Origin: Mesorhizobium prunaredense
GTDB lineage: Bacteria > Pseudomonadota > Alphaproteobacteria > Rhizobiales > Rhizobiaceae
Assembly: GCF_900156895.1 (NCBI RefSeq)
Contig: NZ_FTPD01000001.1
Span: 1-64,000, forward strand
Direction: 5' to 3'
Length of the DNA: 64,000 nt
Shown here: positions 1 through 6,704 of the stretch, piece after piece
How the letters are laid out: every line of letters begins with the position of its first letter
Position numbering within the stretch: position 1 is the stretch's first letter
Notes under the pieces: model-generated
The model's database searches: none
Told to the model about the DNA's origin: nothing
Seen by the model: only the letters and a program-made list of their open reading frames with translations
Made by a program: the position numbers and the translations under genes

Positions 1-73
1 ATCCACAATTGATTGGAATTGACGGGTGCTGTCCCTCTGACCGTTCGGAAGTTTCGCTCAGGGAAGCGGGCGG

Positions 74-253
74 TCAAGTATCCTGCCGCTGGTCCCTGTC
101 GCGGCAGTTGAGAAGGTCGACCAGATCGTCGGCCTCTTCGATCGGCATGTCGATCAACGGGACGCCGACCTCGACAACCGGCAGCCCCGTGAACACATCG
201 ATGATGTCCCAGGTGCCTTCAGGTGTCTTCTCAATGTCGTAACGTTGAGTCAT
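74..253 (-). CDS. Small conserved hypothetical protein (59 aa)
   Basis: This is a 59-residue ORF beginning MTQRYDIEKTPEGTWDIIDV and ending in RDRDQRQDT. Composition is protein-like: a short basic start, an aromatic/hydrophobic middle with FTGLPVVEVGVPLIDMP, and an acidic amphipathic EEADDLVDLLN segment. From memory it resembles a small uncharacterised rhizobial protein family; I cannot name a function. No signal peptide or membrane segment is visible. Just upstream of its start lie two copies of a 17-bp repeat (255-271, 275-291), which may belong to its promoter or leader. It lies outside the integrated element. Confidence 0.6.
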   Translation of the reverse strand: MTQRYDIEKTPEGTWDIIDVFTGLPVVEVGVPLIDMPIEEADDLVDLLNCRDRDQRQDT

Positions 254-254
254 A

Positions 255-291
255 GGGTGCAGGAGAAGATTAGTGGGTGCAGGAGAAGATT
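255..291. repeat. Tandem 17-bp direct repeat upstream of the 59-aa ORF
   Basis: The sequence gggtgcaggagaagatt occurs at 255-271 and again at 275-291, a 20-bp period. It sits immediately upstream of the minus-strand ORF starting at 253. The period of about two helical turns is compatible with a tandem protein-binding site, but this is inference. Confidence 0.55.
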
Positions 292-306
292 GGCGCGTTT
301 ACTCGG

Positions 307-516
307 TTATCGCTCGTTTGGGCTCCGGGAATGCGGAAACGGCTCCCGCCCGGCCTGATCAAGCGCCTCAAGCAATGGGACAAAGGTGCTGGGCAGTCGT
401 GGGTCGACGGCAAGATTCAGCATGCCGTGCAGATGCCGGCGATAGTCTTCGGAACGCAGCAATTCCCTTACCGCGTAGGCAACAGACTTCCCTTGTCCTG
501 TGTCAAACTCTGTCAT
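307..516 (-). CDS. Hypothetical protein, faint NepR-like pattern (69 aa)
   Basis: This 69-residue ORF starts MTEFDTGQGKSVAYAVRELL. Residues about 26-55 run HLHGMLNLAVDPRLPSTF followed by VPLLEALD. The layout (amphipathic helix, short P-containing turn, LL-x-x-LD helix) recalls the NepR anti-sigma fold of alphaproteobacteria. The match is pattern-level only and no phyR or ecfG partner is nearby. It could equally be an unrelated small protein or a chance ORF. It lies in the gene-poor flank left of the integrated element. Confidence 0.4.
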   Translation of the reverse strand: MTEFDTGQGKSVAYAVRELLRSEDYRRHLHGMLNLAVDPRLPSTFVPLLEALDQAGREPFPHSRSPNER

Positions 517-679
517 GTCCGGGGTTCCAGTAGCTTAGCCCGAAACTCAGCCGCTCCGAAATGGTTCCAGCGATCTTGTTGAACGTGATTGGCCCCTCGC
601 TGGCGAGGGGATTGCCGCTGGCCGGGTCGCGGCAGCTATGCTGTGGATTTCGCACGGCGCTGATTTGCGCCACGGACCT

Positions 680-699
680 GCCGCCAAGGCGGCTTTTTT
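680..699 (+). terminator. Rho-independent terminator-like hairpin
   Basis: The six-base-pair stem GCCGCC/GGCGGC with a two-base AA loop is followed directly by TTTTTT. No plus-strand gene lies immediately upstream, so the transcript it ends is unknown. Confidence 0.5.
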
Positions 700-964
700 A
701 CCAGTTCCTCTACACAGAGGATTGGTTCTTCGACTGACGGTCGCTGACGACCGGCCTACAACCGCCAATCTCCAACGTCTGCGATTCGCCGAAAGCCCCC
801 GCGCCTTCTTCATCCTAGGGCGAAGCAAGGAGCGAAGCGACGCGGCGCAGACCCTACCGAAGTGGCGGGTGTTTGCAGCGCAGCGACAAGGCGTGCCTCC
901 AGTATCAGATTTTTCGGTGGCAGAAGGTGGCTTGACGGCCCTTGGCTGGCGGCTGAAAAGGACT

Positions 965-1009
965 GGCCTGCGGACGTGGCGGAATTGGTAGACGCAAGGG
1001 ACTTAAAAT
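965..1009 (+). repeat. attL: 45-bp core repeat (left copy of the tRNA-Leu 5' half)
   Basis: This is identical over 45 bases to 17677-17721. It starts five bases before the tRNA 5' end and stops in the anticodon loop (…acttaaaat), after which the two sites diverge. On this copy the tRNA is interrupted and continues into element sequence, so it cannot make a normal tRNA-Leu. Confidence 0.9.
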
Positions 1010-1195
1010 GCGGCTCAAGGCATCCCGATGTGTCCGCACCAGTCACGACAAGCCCGGTTTTCCGGCCTTTGTTTGATCCCGATTGCTGTTTGCGTACCGG
1101 CACGTCCTCGGCCTTCATCGCCAGTCCGGTGCCAATCGCGGTGCCAAAAAGATAGGCCCGCCGCGCACATCCTGCGACGGCGGGCTGCCGGGATG

Positions 1196-1678
1196 TCAGA
1201 CGGCGAGCGATTCGAGGAACCGTTGCGCCCGCTCGGTGTCGACGGCGTCGGCCAAGTGCCCACCACGATCGATTACAGAGGCGAGGTAGAGCGCCTTGGC
1301 GGCGATCTCGCCCATATTCGTCGGCCTGTAGCTCAAGATCGCCTCGAGCGCCTGGTCCTCGGCTTTCTCAGCCGCCTCTAGCTTTTCTTCGGCGGCCCAC
1401 AGCCCGGCGGCCTCGCGCATCGCCCTTTCCTCGGCGTCGTCGCGCCGCTCGTCGTCAAACGCCTCGTCGAGCCGGCGGTAGGTTTCGTATGACGCATCTT
1501 TTGCCGCGCAGGCGGCCTCGTGGACGTTGAGCAGCTGCTGCAGGTCCGCTGGCGCCTCGGAGAGGCCTAGCGCGTGTCCTGGGACCGCTGCGGCTGGAAT
1601 GGCGACCATCGCGCCTATAACTGAACGTCGGGAAATCGAGGGCATGCCTTCGGCGGCTGCCCGAACTGAGTTCGGCAT
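1196..1678 (-). CDS. Twin-arginine signal, helical hypothetical protein (160 aa)
   Basis: The N-terminus carries a Tat-like signal: SRRSVIGAMVAIPAAAVPG (about residues 15-33), with a consecutive Arg pair and an Ala-rich hydrophobic core. The mature part (about 35-160) is highly charged and helical, with long Glu/Ala/Arg stretches typical of coiled coils. The start at 1678 is preceded by GGGGA at good spacing; a Met 11 residues in is an alternative. Similar Tat-signal proteins of unknown function occur in rhizobial prophages (recalled, not checked). It is transcribed away from the regulatory genes starting at 1798 and sits just inside attL. Confidence 0.6.
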   Translation of the reverse strand: MPNSVRAAAEGMPSISRRSVIGAMVAIPAAAVPGHALGLSEAPADLQQLLNVHEAACAAKDASYETYRRLDEAFDDERRDDAEERAMREAAGLWAAEEKLEAAEKAEDQALEAILSYRPTNMGEIAAKALYLASVIDRGGHLADAVDTERAQRFLESLAV

Positions 1679-1797
1679 TGATTATTCCCCCTGGGGTCGA
1701 CAGAACAGGATTGTTGTCGCACCGGAGAAGTTGCTGCGTCGTTCAGTTCGTGTCAATATGTTTCATATAGTTCTACTGAAAATAATGGGGATGATTA

Positions 1798-2049
1798 ATG
1801 ACGCGTGAACAGTGCCGTGCCGCCCGAGCGCTAATTGGCTGGTCGCAGCAACAGCTGGCCGACGCAGCGGCGATCGGTGTCGCCACGATCCGAGTTTTCG
1901 AAGCGGGGGGATCGGAACCGCGAAGCGCAACCCTTCAGGTGCTTAGTCTCGCCCTGGAGTCCGCCGGCGTGGTGTTTTTGGGCGATGGCACCTGCGTTGA
2001 GGGCGGGCCAGGCGTGAGGCTCCGGAGCGTTGCACCAGCAGCTTCATGA
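1798..2049 (+). CDS. Xre-family HTH transcriptional regulator (83 aa)
   Basis: Residues about 3-60 form a Cro/C1-type helix-turn-helix: CRAARALIGWSQQQLADAAA then GVATIRVFEAGG. The C-terminal part ends GPGVRLR, a tail common to a small rhizobial Xre family in which the HTH is followed by about 25 residues of beta-type sequence (family knowledge). The ATG of the next gene overlaps its stop codon (ATGA at 2046-2049), so the two are translationally coupled. It probably controls the left-end module or lysogeny. It is not divergently paired with a Cro-like gene, unlike classical lambdoid switches. Confidence 0.8.
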   Translation: MTREQCRAARALIGWSQQQLADAAAIGVATIRVFEAGGSEPRSATLQVLSLALESAGVVFLGDGTCVEGGPGVRLRSVAPAAS

Positions 2050-2336
2050 GCTTTCGGAGCCGGCTCGACGACCTGCCGCTCTTCGCCAGCGACTTGGAGA
2101 TCGCCGAGGCAGTCGTAGGGAAGAGGTATGCGAAGGAATGGGCCCAAACACGGCTCCCAACGCTAGCGGGCAAGACGGGGTTTCCTCCAATCGATCCCTT
2201 CCATGAAGGGCGCCCGGTGCCGTTGGTGAGGCGTTTCTACGAGAGCTATCTGGGGCTCGGCGGCGTTGGCGCACCGCAAGGCGCTGCGGACCCAGCGGCC
2301 TGGAAATCCGCGATCCGGGGCAAAAGAAAGACCTAA
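2046..2336 (+). CDS. Hypothetical protein co-translated with the Xre regulator (96 aa)
   Basis: It starts MSFRSRLDDLPLFASDLEIA, in an ATGA overlap with the upstream regulator. The sequence EIAEAVVGKRYAKEWAQTRL looks like an N-terminal HTH, followed by LAGKTGFPPIDPFHEGRPVP and LVRRFYESYLGL. This pattern resembles small excisionase-like or winged-helix proteins of rhizobial elements that carry a G-x-P-P-I-D motif. Function is not established. The coupling argues that it acts with the Xre protein. Confidence 0.6.
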   Translation: MSFRSRLDDLPLFASDLEIAEAVVGKRYAKEWAQTRLPTLAGKTGFPPIDPFHEGRPVPLVRRFYESYLGLGGVGAPQGAADPAAWKSAIRGKRKT

Positions 2337-2476
2337 CTGGAGGGGTGGCTTTCCACAGATTCGGTTCAACAGAAGTCCCTTCCGGGGGAGAGGCGGCTTG
2401 CGTTTACCCGCAGCCGGCGCGATGCTGCCCGCCGTGGCGACCGGGGACAAACGAGGAGACTTGCCAGGGAGCGCAC

Positions 2477-2728
2477 ATGAAGCCCGGAATTATGGAAGAC
2501 GTCCCGTGGGCGGACGCCATCACGGTTTACGACAAAGAGAATTTCACCATCTACTGTCAGATCCTCAACTACTGCGCCGACGACGCCAGCATAGAGGAGA
2601 TGGCCGAGCGCATTCTCGGCATTGATCCCGTCCTTGAACCGGTCCGCGCGCGCAACGCTGTTCGCAGCCATATCGACCGGGCGAACTGGATGGTGACAAC
2701 CGGTTCCAAGCACCTGTTCGCCGGCTGA
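2477..2728 (+). CDS. DUF2285-family protein (83 aa)
   Basis: The protein starts MKPGIMEDVPWADAITVYDK. The core Y…L…L…A.D…EEMAERILGIDPVLEPVRAR followed by SHIDRANWM and a terminal KHLFAG matches the layout of DUF2285 proteins, which carry an I-x-x-I-D-P-x-x-E-P-x-R-A-R motif and a closing H-L-L/F. In the integrative element ICEMlSymR7A of Mesorhizobium a DUF2285 protein activates excision (established for that element), so a role in activating excision or transcription is plausible here. The ATG at 2477 follows a GGGAG-type site; an in-frame start upstream at 2345 is less likely. Confidence 0.7.
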   Translation: MKPGIMEDVPWADAITVYDKENFTIYCQILNYCADDASIEEMAERILGIDPVLEPVRARNAVRSHIDRANWMVTTGSKHLFAG

Positions 2729-2879
2729 CAAGGGATCTGTTCGAACTCGCCGAAGGCCGACGCGTAGGGACCCACGACGCCTTCTCCGCGATCGCAAGCC
2801 GGTCGCCCGGGGTGTTGGACCCAGGCGGCCTTAGCCCAAATTTTCGCGATCAGACCTGACCGCGACCGCCGATCAGCCT

Positions 2880-3890
2880 TTACCTCGGCTTCGACGCGAT
2901 CGCCTTGCGTTTGAAGGAATCGATAGCTTTGGTTGCGATGGCAGGTTTGATTTTGCCGATGCGCGCTTGGCCAGTTAGGTATTCTGGCAGGTGACTTCCG
3001 ATGTAGGTCTCACGGAACCATTTGCGAAATTCGCCCAGCGCCTCGTCCGGATAGCAGTACGGGGTCTGCGGGTTTGACGGCGCCTGCGGGAAATAAACCG
3101 GGTAGTCGTGAAGGTACTTCTTCCGCGGCCCGTGGAGAATTTCGAGGTCCTCCGCGATCCAGTATTTCGACCAGCGCTGGCCAACACTGATGTCCGGAAC
3201 GATGTGAGGGCCGACGTCGACGCCAGCGTTAATCATGGGAACGATCATGCCGGCGATCTCCTGATAGACGCTGAAGTACCCAGCCGGCACGGCGTTTGCG
3301 ACGAGGCTGACCCGATCATGGAACTGCTGCCATGCCAGGCTAACTTTGCCATCGGGGTTGTATCCGACCTGAGCGTAGACGAAGTCTGAGAAGCCCTTTT
3401 TCGCGAGAATGCGATAGCTGCGAAGAGCGTGTGCGTTGTCGGTCGACACCTCGAAAGCGTAGTACTCAAGAACAGCCATGCAGACATGGGCAGGAATGGC
3501 GTGGTGGATTGTGCCATTTTTCTTGACCGCATGGAAAAAGACCGTGTCATCAAAGCCTTGAGCCTTGATGAGGTCGCGGATCTTCTTCTCTCTCGCCTTT
3601 ACGGATCCGTCACCCCACTCGCTTGTGAGCTTCACAAGTGTCGTGTGATCGATGCCGCACATACGAGCCAGACCGCGCAGGGTCAGGAAAGGTGTGCCAT
3701 CGCCGAGGACGCCCATACCGACGCCATCGACCTCAGCTTCCACAACGATTTCAAGATCGAAGGTGAGCTGACCGTTGGTGGTGGTCAAACTGCTATTGTT
3801 TGTCAATTTATCTAGCCTTTTCAGTTGGTTGAAGTGGTGATCAACCTGGCTAGAAAAGTTCGCCCTAAACATTACATTCAGGGGTGTCAC
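2880..3890 (-). CDS. KilA-N/BstA-like protein, candidate prophage-encoded phage-defence factor (about 308-336 aa)
   Basis: Numbering from GTG 3890, the body begins near residue 40 (GQLTFDLEIVVEAEVDG). A KilA-N/antirepressor-type DNA-binding region follows (FLTLRGLARMCGIDHTTLVK), then a helical region with VCMAVLEYYAFE and a conserved C-terminal block with VPDISVGQRWSKYW, YPVYFPQAPSNPQTPYCYPD and EALGEFRKWFRETY. I recall this block from BstA, the abortive-infection protein of Salmonella prophage BTP1, and its relatives; no search was possible. The start is uncertain. GTG 3890 and ATG 3872 lack good ribosome-binding sites, whereas TTG 3806 has AAAAGG upstream and gives 308 residues, close to BstA length. 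A nested inverted repeat (3811-3854) overlaps that start region. It stands alone, separated from the late operon by a hairpin. Confidence 0.6.
   Translation of the reverse strand: MTPLNVMFRANFSSQVDHHFNQLKRLDKLTNNSSLTTTNGQLTFDLEIVVEAEVDGVGMGVLGDGTPFLTLRGLARMCGIDHTTLVKLTSEWGDGSVKAREKKIRDLIKAQGFDDTVFFHAVKKNGTIHHAIPAHVCMAVLEYYAFEVSTDNAHALRSYRILAKKGFSDFVYAQVGYNPDGKVSLAWQQFHDRVSLVANAVPAGYFSVYQEIAGMIVPMINAGVDVGPHIVPDISVGQRWSKYWIAEDLEILHGPRKKYLHDYPVYFPQAPSNPQTPYCYPDEALGEFRKWFRETYIGSHLPEYLTGQARIGKIKPAIATKAIDSFKRKAIASKPR
3811..3854. repeat. Nested inverted repeat at the 5' end of the BstA-like gene
   Basis: Outer arms are TCTAGCC (3811-3817) and GGCTAGA (3848-3854). Inner arms are GGTTGA (3827-3832) and TCAACC (3841-3846). 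The structure covers the likely start-codon and ribosome-binding region of the BstA-like gene. It could be a DNA operator, an RNA hairpin limiting translation, or an element analogous to the aba self-immunity site described for BstA. The last reading is inference. Confidence 0.55.
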
Positions 3891-3924
3891 CGAACGGCCC
3901 AGCCAAGCTGTTGGTCCGCTCGCA

Positions 3925-3960
3925 AAGCCGCCGCCCTTGCCGGGGAAGCGGCTTTTTTCT
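3925..3960 (+). terminator. Terminator-like hairpin between BstA-like gene and late operon
   Basis: AAGCCGC (3925-3931) pairs with GCGGCTT (3948-3954), followed by a T-rich run. It points along the plus strand and so would stop transcription entering the long minus-strand operon antisense from the left regulatory module. In the minus direction there is no T-run. Confidence 0.6.
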
Positions 3961-4077
3961 TCGGTCCGACTCTAATATAGCTTCAAACCAGGATTTCTCC
4001 AGTCAAAGCCATGTGGGCGCTCATCGATTTTTTCGGTTTTGATGGGGCCGCGATGTCGGACAGTCGCCCGGCCTTGA

Positions 4078-4734
4078 TCAGCCGGCGATTGGGCACGCCC
4101 GCGCGGCCCTCATGTAACGATGCGCCGTGTTCTCACTGATGCCCGACTGCTCCCGTAGCCAAGGTCCGAAGTGGCCCCATGGGAGCTCGCCTTTCTTGGC
4201 GAGCAGCTCCCGGCCGAGGGCGAGCTTTTCCGCTGCGGACAAGCGGGCGCCATGCTTGAAAAGTGGCCGTCCCTTCTCAACCTCGCTCTCGTTTGCTCGG
4301 CGCACGGCCGCTGGCCCGGCCTGGCGGCCTGTGAGGCTCTCCCGCATCCGGCGAGCCTGCAGATAGAGCATGCCGGCCAGGGCATGGCGCTGCGGGACGA
4401 TCGACCGCAGTTCGTTGGCGATCGCCATTAGCGGCCCGAGCGGCATCTTGTCGAACATTTCCAGGAAGGCCGTCGCATCAGCCTCGACGAGGTCGGCACA
4501 AGCGAGCACTAGATCGCTGATCGCCCAAAGAGACACCTCATCGATCAGAGCCTGGTTGCCCCGCCCTTGGGCGAGGACGCACAGCACGATGCGCGCGTGC
4601 GCCTCGCCGTGGCGATCGATGATGCGGCGAATCGTAGCCACAGCCCGAGTTTGACCCGGCTCCGGATACACGTGCCTGTCAACGATCTCGACGTCGAACT
4701 CGTCGCACAAAGCCTTGACGCGAGGATCGATCAT
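4078..4734 (-). CDS. DUF3102-like phage protein (218 aa)
   Basis: The C-terminal third contains LALGRELLAKKGELPWGHFG then PWLREQSGISENTAHRYMRA. This is the signature layout of DUF3102 phage and plasmid proteins (L…G.LL..K….HG.WG.WL….g.s.rtA..YMR.A), thought to be DNA-binding. The N-terminal 130 residues are helical, with Asp/Glu-rich and Leu-rich segments and no recognised domain. Its ATG overlaps the stop of the preceding gene (ATGA at 4731-4734), so it is the last gene of the long minus-strand operon. A regulatory or replication-accessory role is likely. Confidence 0.6.
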   Translation of the reverse strand: MIDPRVKALCDEFDVEIVDRHVYPEPGQTRAVATIRRIIDRHGEAHARIVLCVLAQGRGNQALIDEVSLWAISDLVLACADLVEADATAFLEMFDKMPLGPLMAIANELRSIVPQRHALAGMLYLQARRMRESLTGRQAGPAAVRRANESEVEKGRPLFKHGARLSAAEKLALGRELLAKKGELPWGHFGPWLREQSGISENTAHRYMRAARACPIAG

Positions 4735-5273
4735 GCGGCCGCGCTGTCGCCTGCCGCCTTGATCAGGCGCCGCCGCCTGGCGTTCTCGCGGCCCTTGCGC
4801 GCGATCTCGGCGCGCTTCTGCTCCGCCGCGGCTTCCTCGGCCGACAGCTTAGGAATGATCCTGTCCGGGCTCGCCAGCAGCCACAGCAGCGCCGTCGCCA
4901 TCGCCTGCTGTGTCGTGCAACCTGGCTTCACGAATTGCGCCCACGCGCGGACCTGGCCGAGGTCGATGGCGTCGAACATGCCGGCGTGGATCTCGACCAG
5001 GCTGGAGAGCACGACGGCCGAAACCGCGGTGATGGTGTCCATCTGCAGCTCGGCGGCGTTGCCGTTGCTCTCGACGATCAGCCGCAGCACCAGGCGGAGA
5101 TGATCGGCACCATGGGCCTGCCCGATGCGCTTCAGTGTCTTCGGGCAGAAGCAGACCCTCGGGCGTCCGCCCATAGCGCCGTGCAGTGCAGGTTTCAGGA
5201 TGCGGATGCCGCATTGCCCGGCTACCAGGTGAACGTCACAAGGCTGCCGGCGGGAGACGCGAGACTGAGGCAT
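4731..5273 (-). CDS. Hypothetical phage protein (180 aa)
   Basis: The chosen ATG at 5273 lies 7 bases after the stop codon of the tail-fibre-like gene, fitting the operon. The protein has a Cys-containing N-terminal segment (RPRVCFCPKTLKRIGQAHGA), a helical middle with LRLVLRLIVESNGNAAEL, and a basic C-terminal coiled coil (EEAAAEQKRAEIARKGREN). I do not recognise a family. Its stop overlaps the start of the DUF3102-like gene, implying joint function. The basic tail suggests nucleic-acid contact (inference). Confidence 0.6.
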   Translation of the reverse strand: MPQSRVSRRQPCDVHLVAGQCGIRILKPALHGAMGGRPRVCFCPKTLKRIGQAHGADHLRLVLRLIVESNGNAAELQMDTITAVSAVVLSSLVEIHAGMFDAIDLGQVRAWAQFVKPGCTTQQAMATALLWLLASPDRIIPKLSAEEAAAEQKRAEIARKGRENARRRRLIKAAGDSAAA

Positions 5274-5280
5274 CGCGCAA

Positions 5281-6165
5281 CTAGCCGAGCGCCGGACCTT
5301 CAATCATCCATTCGTCGGTGCCGATCTTTTCGAGCGTCACGTAGCCGTACTGATATGCGATCGAGCCGACCGGGTCGATCTCGGTGACCTCGACCCAGAA
5401 ATTTGACCGAGCAGCAATGATGTCGACCGAAGTGTCTGTTTCGACCTGTAGGGCTGCATCGAAATAGGTCGTGCCCGCTACAACGGGCACAGACCCGGAG
5501 CCGAAGTTGATCGACGCTGCTGACACGCCAGCCTCGAAGATCGAACTGACTGCCCCGTCGAAGTCCTTCGACCCGTCCTTGCGCAGCGCGAGAAATCCCC
5601 AAAAATCGGCGGAAAAATTTGCCGCTCTTACGACTGCCCCCGCATGGACACGAACGATGCCTGATCCGCTCGGGATACTAAGCCGCGTATTGTTGCTCGA
5701 ATTGTCATGGAAGGCGTCGGTGTCATAGACCTCCGCGTCCCACGGCACAGCGGTTTCTGACGTGTAGTTGGCTCCGGTCTGGTCGGTCGCCCGCTTGACC
5801 ATAGCCTTCATGGGACGGTTCGGCTTGATCCCGGTCGGCTTGTGCAGCGTCACGTCGCCGTCGACCGGCGCGATCGTCGGCAGGCCGGCGCCTTTGCGCA
5901 CGCAACGGATGCGCGTGCCGATCGGGAATGCGATGACAGAGTTCTTCGGAATCGTGACCGCCTGCGCCGAAGCCCGATTGAAGATCACCGACTGATCGGC
6001 GTCGGCAAGCGCGAAGGTGTAGGTGGCGCCTGTTTGCTCGTTCTGCGGATTGAGCACCGGCACCGAAGCCAGCATGTCGCGCAGATCCTGTGCCGAGATA
6101 TTGCCGGCAGCGTTGTCGGCAAAGAGTAGCGCCAGTGCTGAACGGGTTCGAACAGTATCGACCAT
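5281..6165 (-). CDS. Tail-fibre/receptor-binding-like protein (294 aa)
   Basis: The N-terminus MVDTVRTRSALALLFADN followed by ISAQDLRDMLASV is the linker seen at the start of many phage tail-spike or fibre proteins (an R-x-x-L/I-x-x-x-F-A-D-N-x-x-G…I-x-x-Q-D-x-R-D motif). The rest is Gly/Ser/Thr/Val-rich beta sequence with alternating hydrophobics, as in beta-sandwich receptor-binding domains, and ends GTDEWMIEGPALG. No chaperone follows. It is separated from the 37-aa ORF upstream by 11 bases. It is the only candidate host-recognition protein in the element. Confidence 0.65.
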   Translation of the reverse strand: MVDTVRTRSALALLFADNAAGNISAQDLRDMLASVPVLNPQNEQTGATYTFALADADQSVIFNRASAQAVTIPKNSVIAFPIGTRIRCVRKGAGLPTIAPVDGDVTLHKPTGIKPNRPMKAMVKRATDQTGANYTSETAVPWDAEVYDTDAFHDNSSNNTRLSIPSGSGIVRVHAGAVVRAANFSADFWGFLALRKDGSKDFDGAVSSIFEAGVSAASINFGSGSVPVVAGTTYFDAALQVETDTSVDIIAARSNFWVEVTEIDPVGSIAYQYGYVTLEKIGTDEWMIEGPALG

Positions 6166-6176
6166 TGGTCAGTTCC

Positions 6177-6290
6177 TTATCTGTTGAAGGCGGATGAAAA
6201 GGCGGACGAAAAGGCGCCCGCCGCGACAGCTTGCGCGGCCGGTCGGGAGACCTGCAGGCCGAGCCCGAGCCCGAGACGAAGGCCAGGCAT
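6177..6290 (-). CDS. Small phage structural-type peptide with LGLGLGL motif (37 aa)
   Basis: It starts MPGLRLGLGLGLQVSR and ends FSSAFSSAFNR. Many tailed-phage genomes carry a tiny ORF near the tail-fibre genes whose protein begins with a run of alternating Leu and Gly (LGLGLG), of unknown function (family pattern from memory). Here it lies 11 bases before the fibre-like gene, in the expected place. The C-terminal AFSSAFSSAF is a short internal repeat. Confidence 0.5.
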   Translation of the reverse strand: MPGLRLGLGLGLQVSRPAAQAVAAGAFSSAFSSAFNR

Positions 6291-6342
6291 CAGCGTTGGC
6301 CCTTCATGAGTTGCGCGTCCATGGCATTTTCCTTTCGTTGTT

Positions 6343-6411
6343 TCATAGCGGCCACCATGCCAGCGCGAGCACGACGCCAGCAGCCAGGGCGAAGGCCAGC
6401 CAGGCAATCAT
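6343..6411 (-). CDS. Tiny hydrophobic membrane peptide (22 aa), ATGA-coupled
   Basis: The peptide starts MIAWLAFALAAGVVLALA and ends WWPL, making a single transmembrane helix. Its ATG (6409-6411) overlaps the TGA stop (6408-6410) of the 98-aa gene, which is strong evidence that it is translated. The size and hydrophobicity suggest a membrane-inserting phage peptide. A lysis or holin-type role is possible but unproven, and no endolysin is present in the element. Confidence 0.5.
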   Translation of the reverse strand: MIAWLAFALAAGVVLALAWWPL

Positions 6412-6704
6412 GCCGAACCGTGCGTTTCCGCCTGGCCGAGCTGGCGCTTCACCATCTCGTCGAGAGTGCCCATGACCTCAGTGAGGAACTGCTGCGCATC
6501 CGGCAGAGCAATCCGCACAACCGACCCGTCAGGCCGATCGAAATGAAACGCCAGCCACTGGCCGTCCATGGACGTGCCGACCCAAAAGCCGCTGCATTCG
6601 GCCGCCTCAAAGCTCCCGAACTGCTCTTTGAAGTCCAGCCGGTTCTGCTCGGCCTGCGATTCGAATTCGGGTGGCGGCACCCACCATTTCTCGGGAGTGG
6701 TCAT
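6408..6704 (-). CDS. Hypothetical phage tail-region protein (98 aa)
   Basis: It starts MTTPEKWWVPPPEFESQAEQ. The central segment GFWVGTSMDGQWLAFHFDRP then DGSVVRIALPDAQQFLTEVM looks like a compact beta-sheet with a closing helix. The start is ATGA-coupled to the stop of the tape-measure gene (6701-6704), so it is translated together with it. Small proteins of this kind just downstream of tape-measure genes are often tail-tip or assembly factors (positional inference). I do not recognise the family. Confidence 0.6.
   Translation of the reverse strand: MTTPEKWWVPPPEFESQAEQNRLDFKEQFGSFEAAECSGFWVGTSMDGQWLAFHFDRPDGSVVRIALPDAQQFLTEVMGTLDEMVKRQLGQAETHGSA

Larger units (their letters stand above)
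517..1195. other. Long intergenic stretch: hairpins, tRNA promoter remnant, left att site
   Basis: No convincing gene is visible here. It holds a perfect 8-bp inverted repeat (593-600 with 603-610, CCCCTCGC/GCGAGGGG) and a GCCGCC-AA-GGCGGC stem followed by six Ts at 680-699 that would terminate plus-strand transcription. It also holds a TTGACG box (932-937) placed like a -35 element for the tRNA-Leu that originally began at 970, and the left attachment core at 965-1009. Short overlapping frames in this stretch lack start signals and conserved character. Confidence 0.6.

Noticed and set aside
547..991. Overlapping frames of 93-117 codons left of the element
   Set aside because: No ribosome-binding sites, overlapping on both strands, and they run through a terminator-like hairpin and tRNA promoter remnant.
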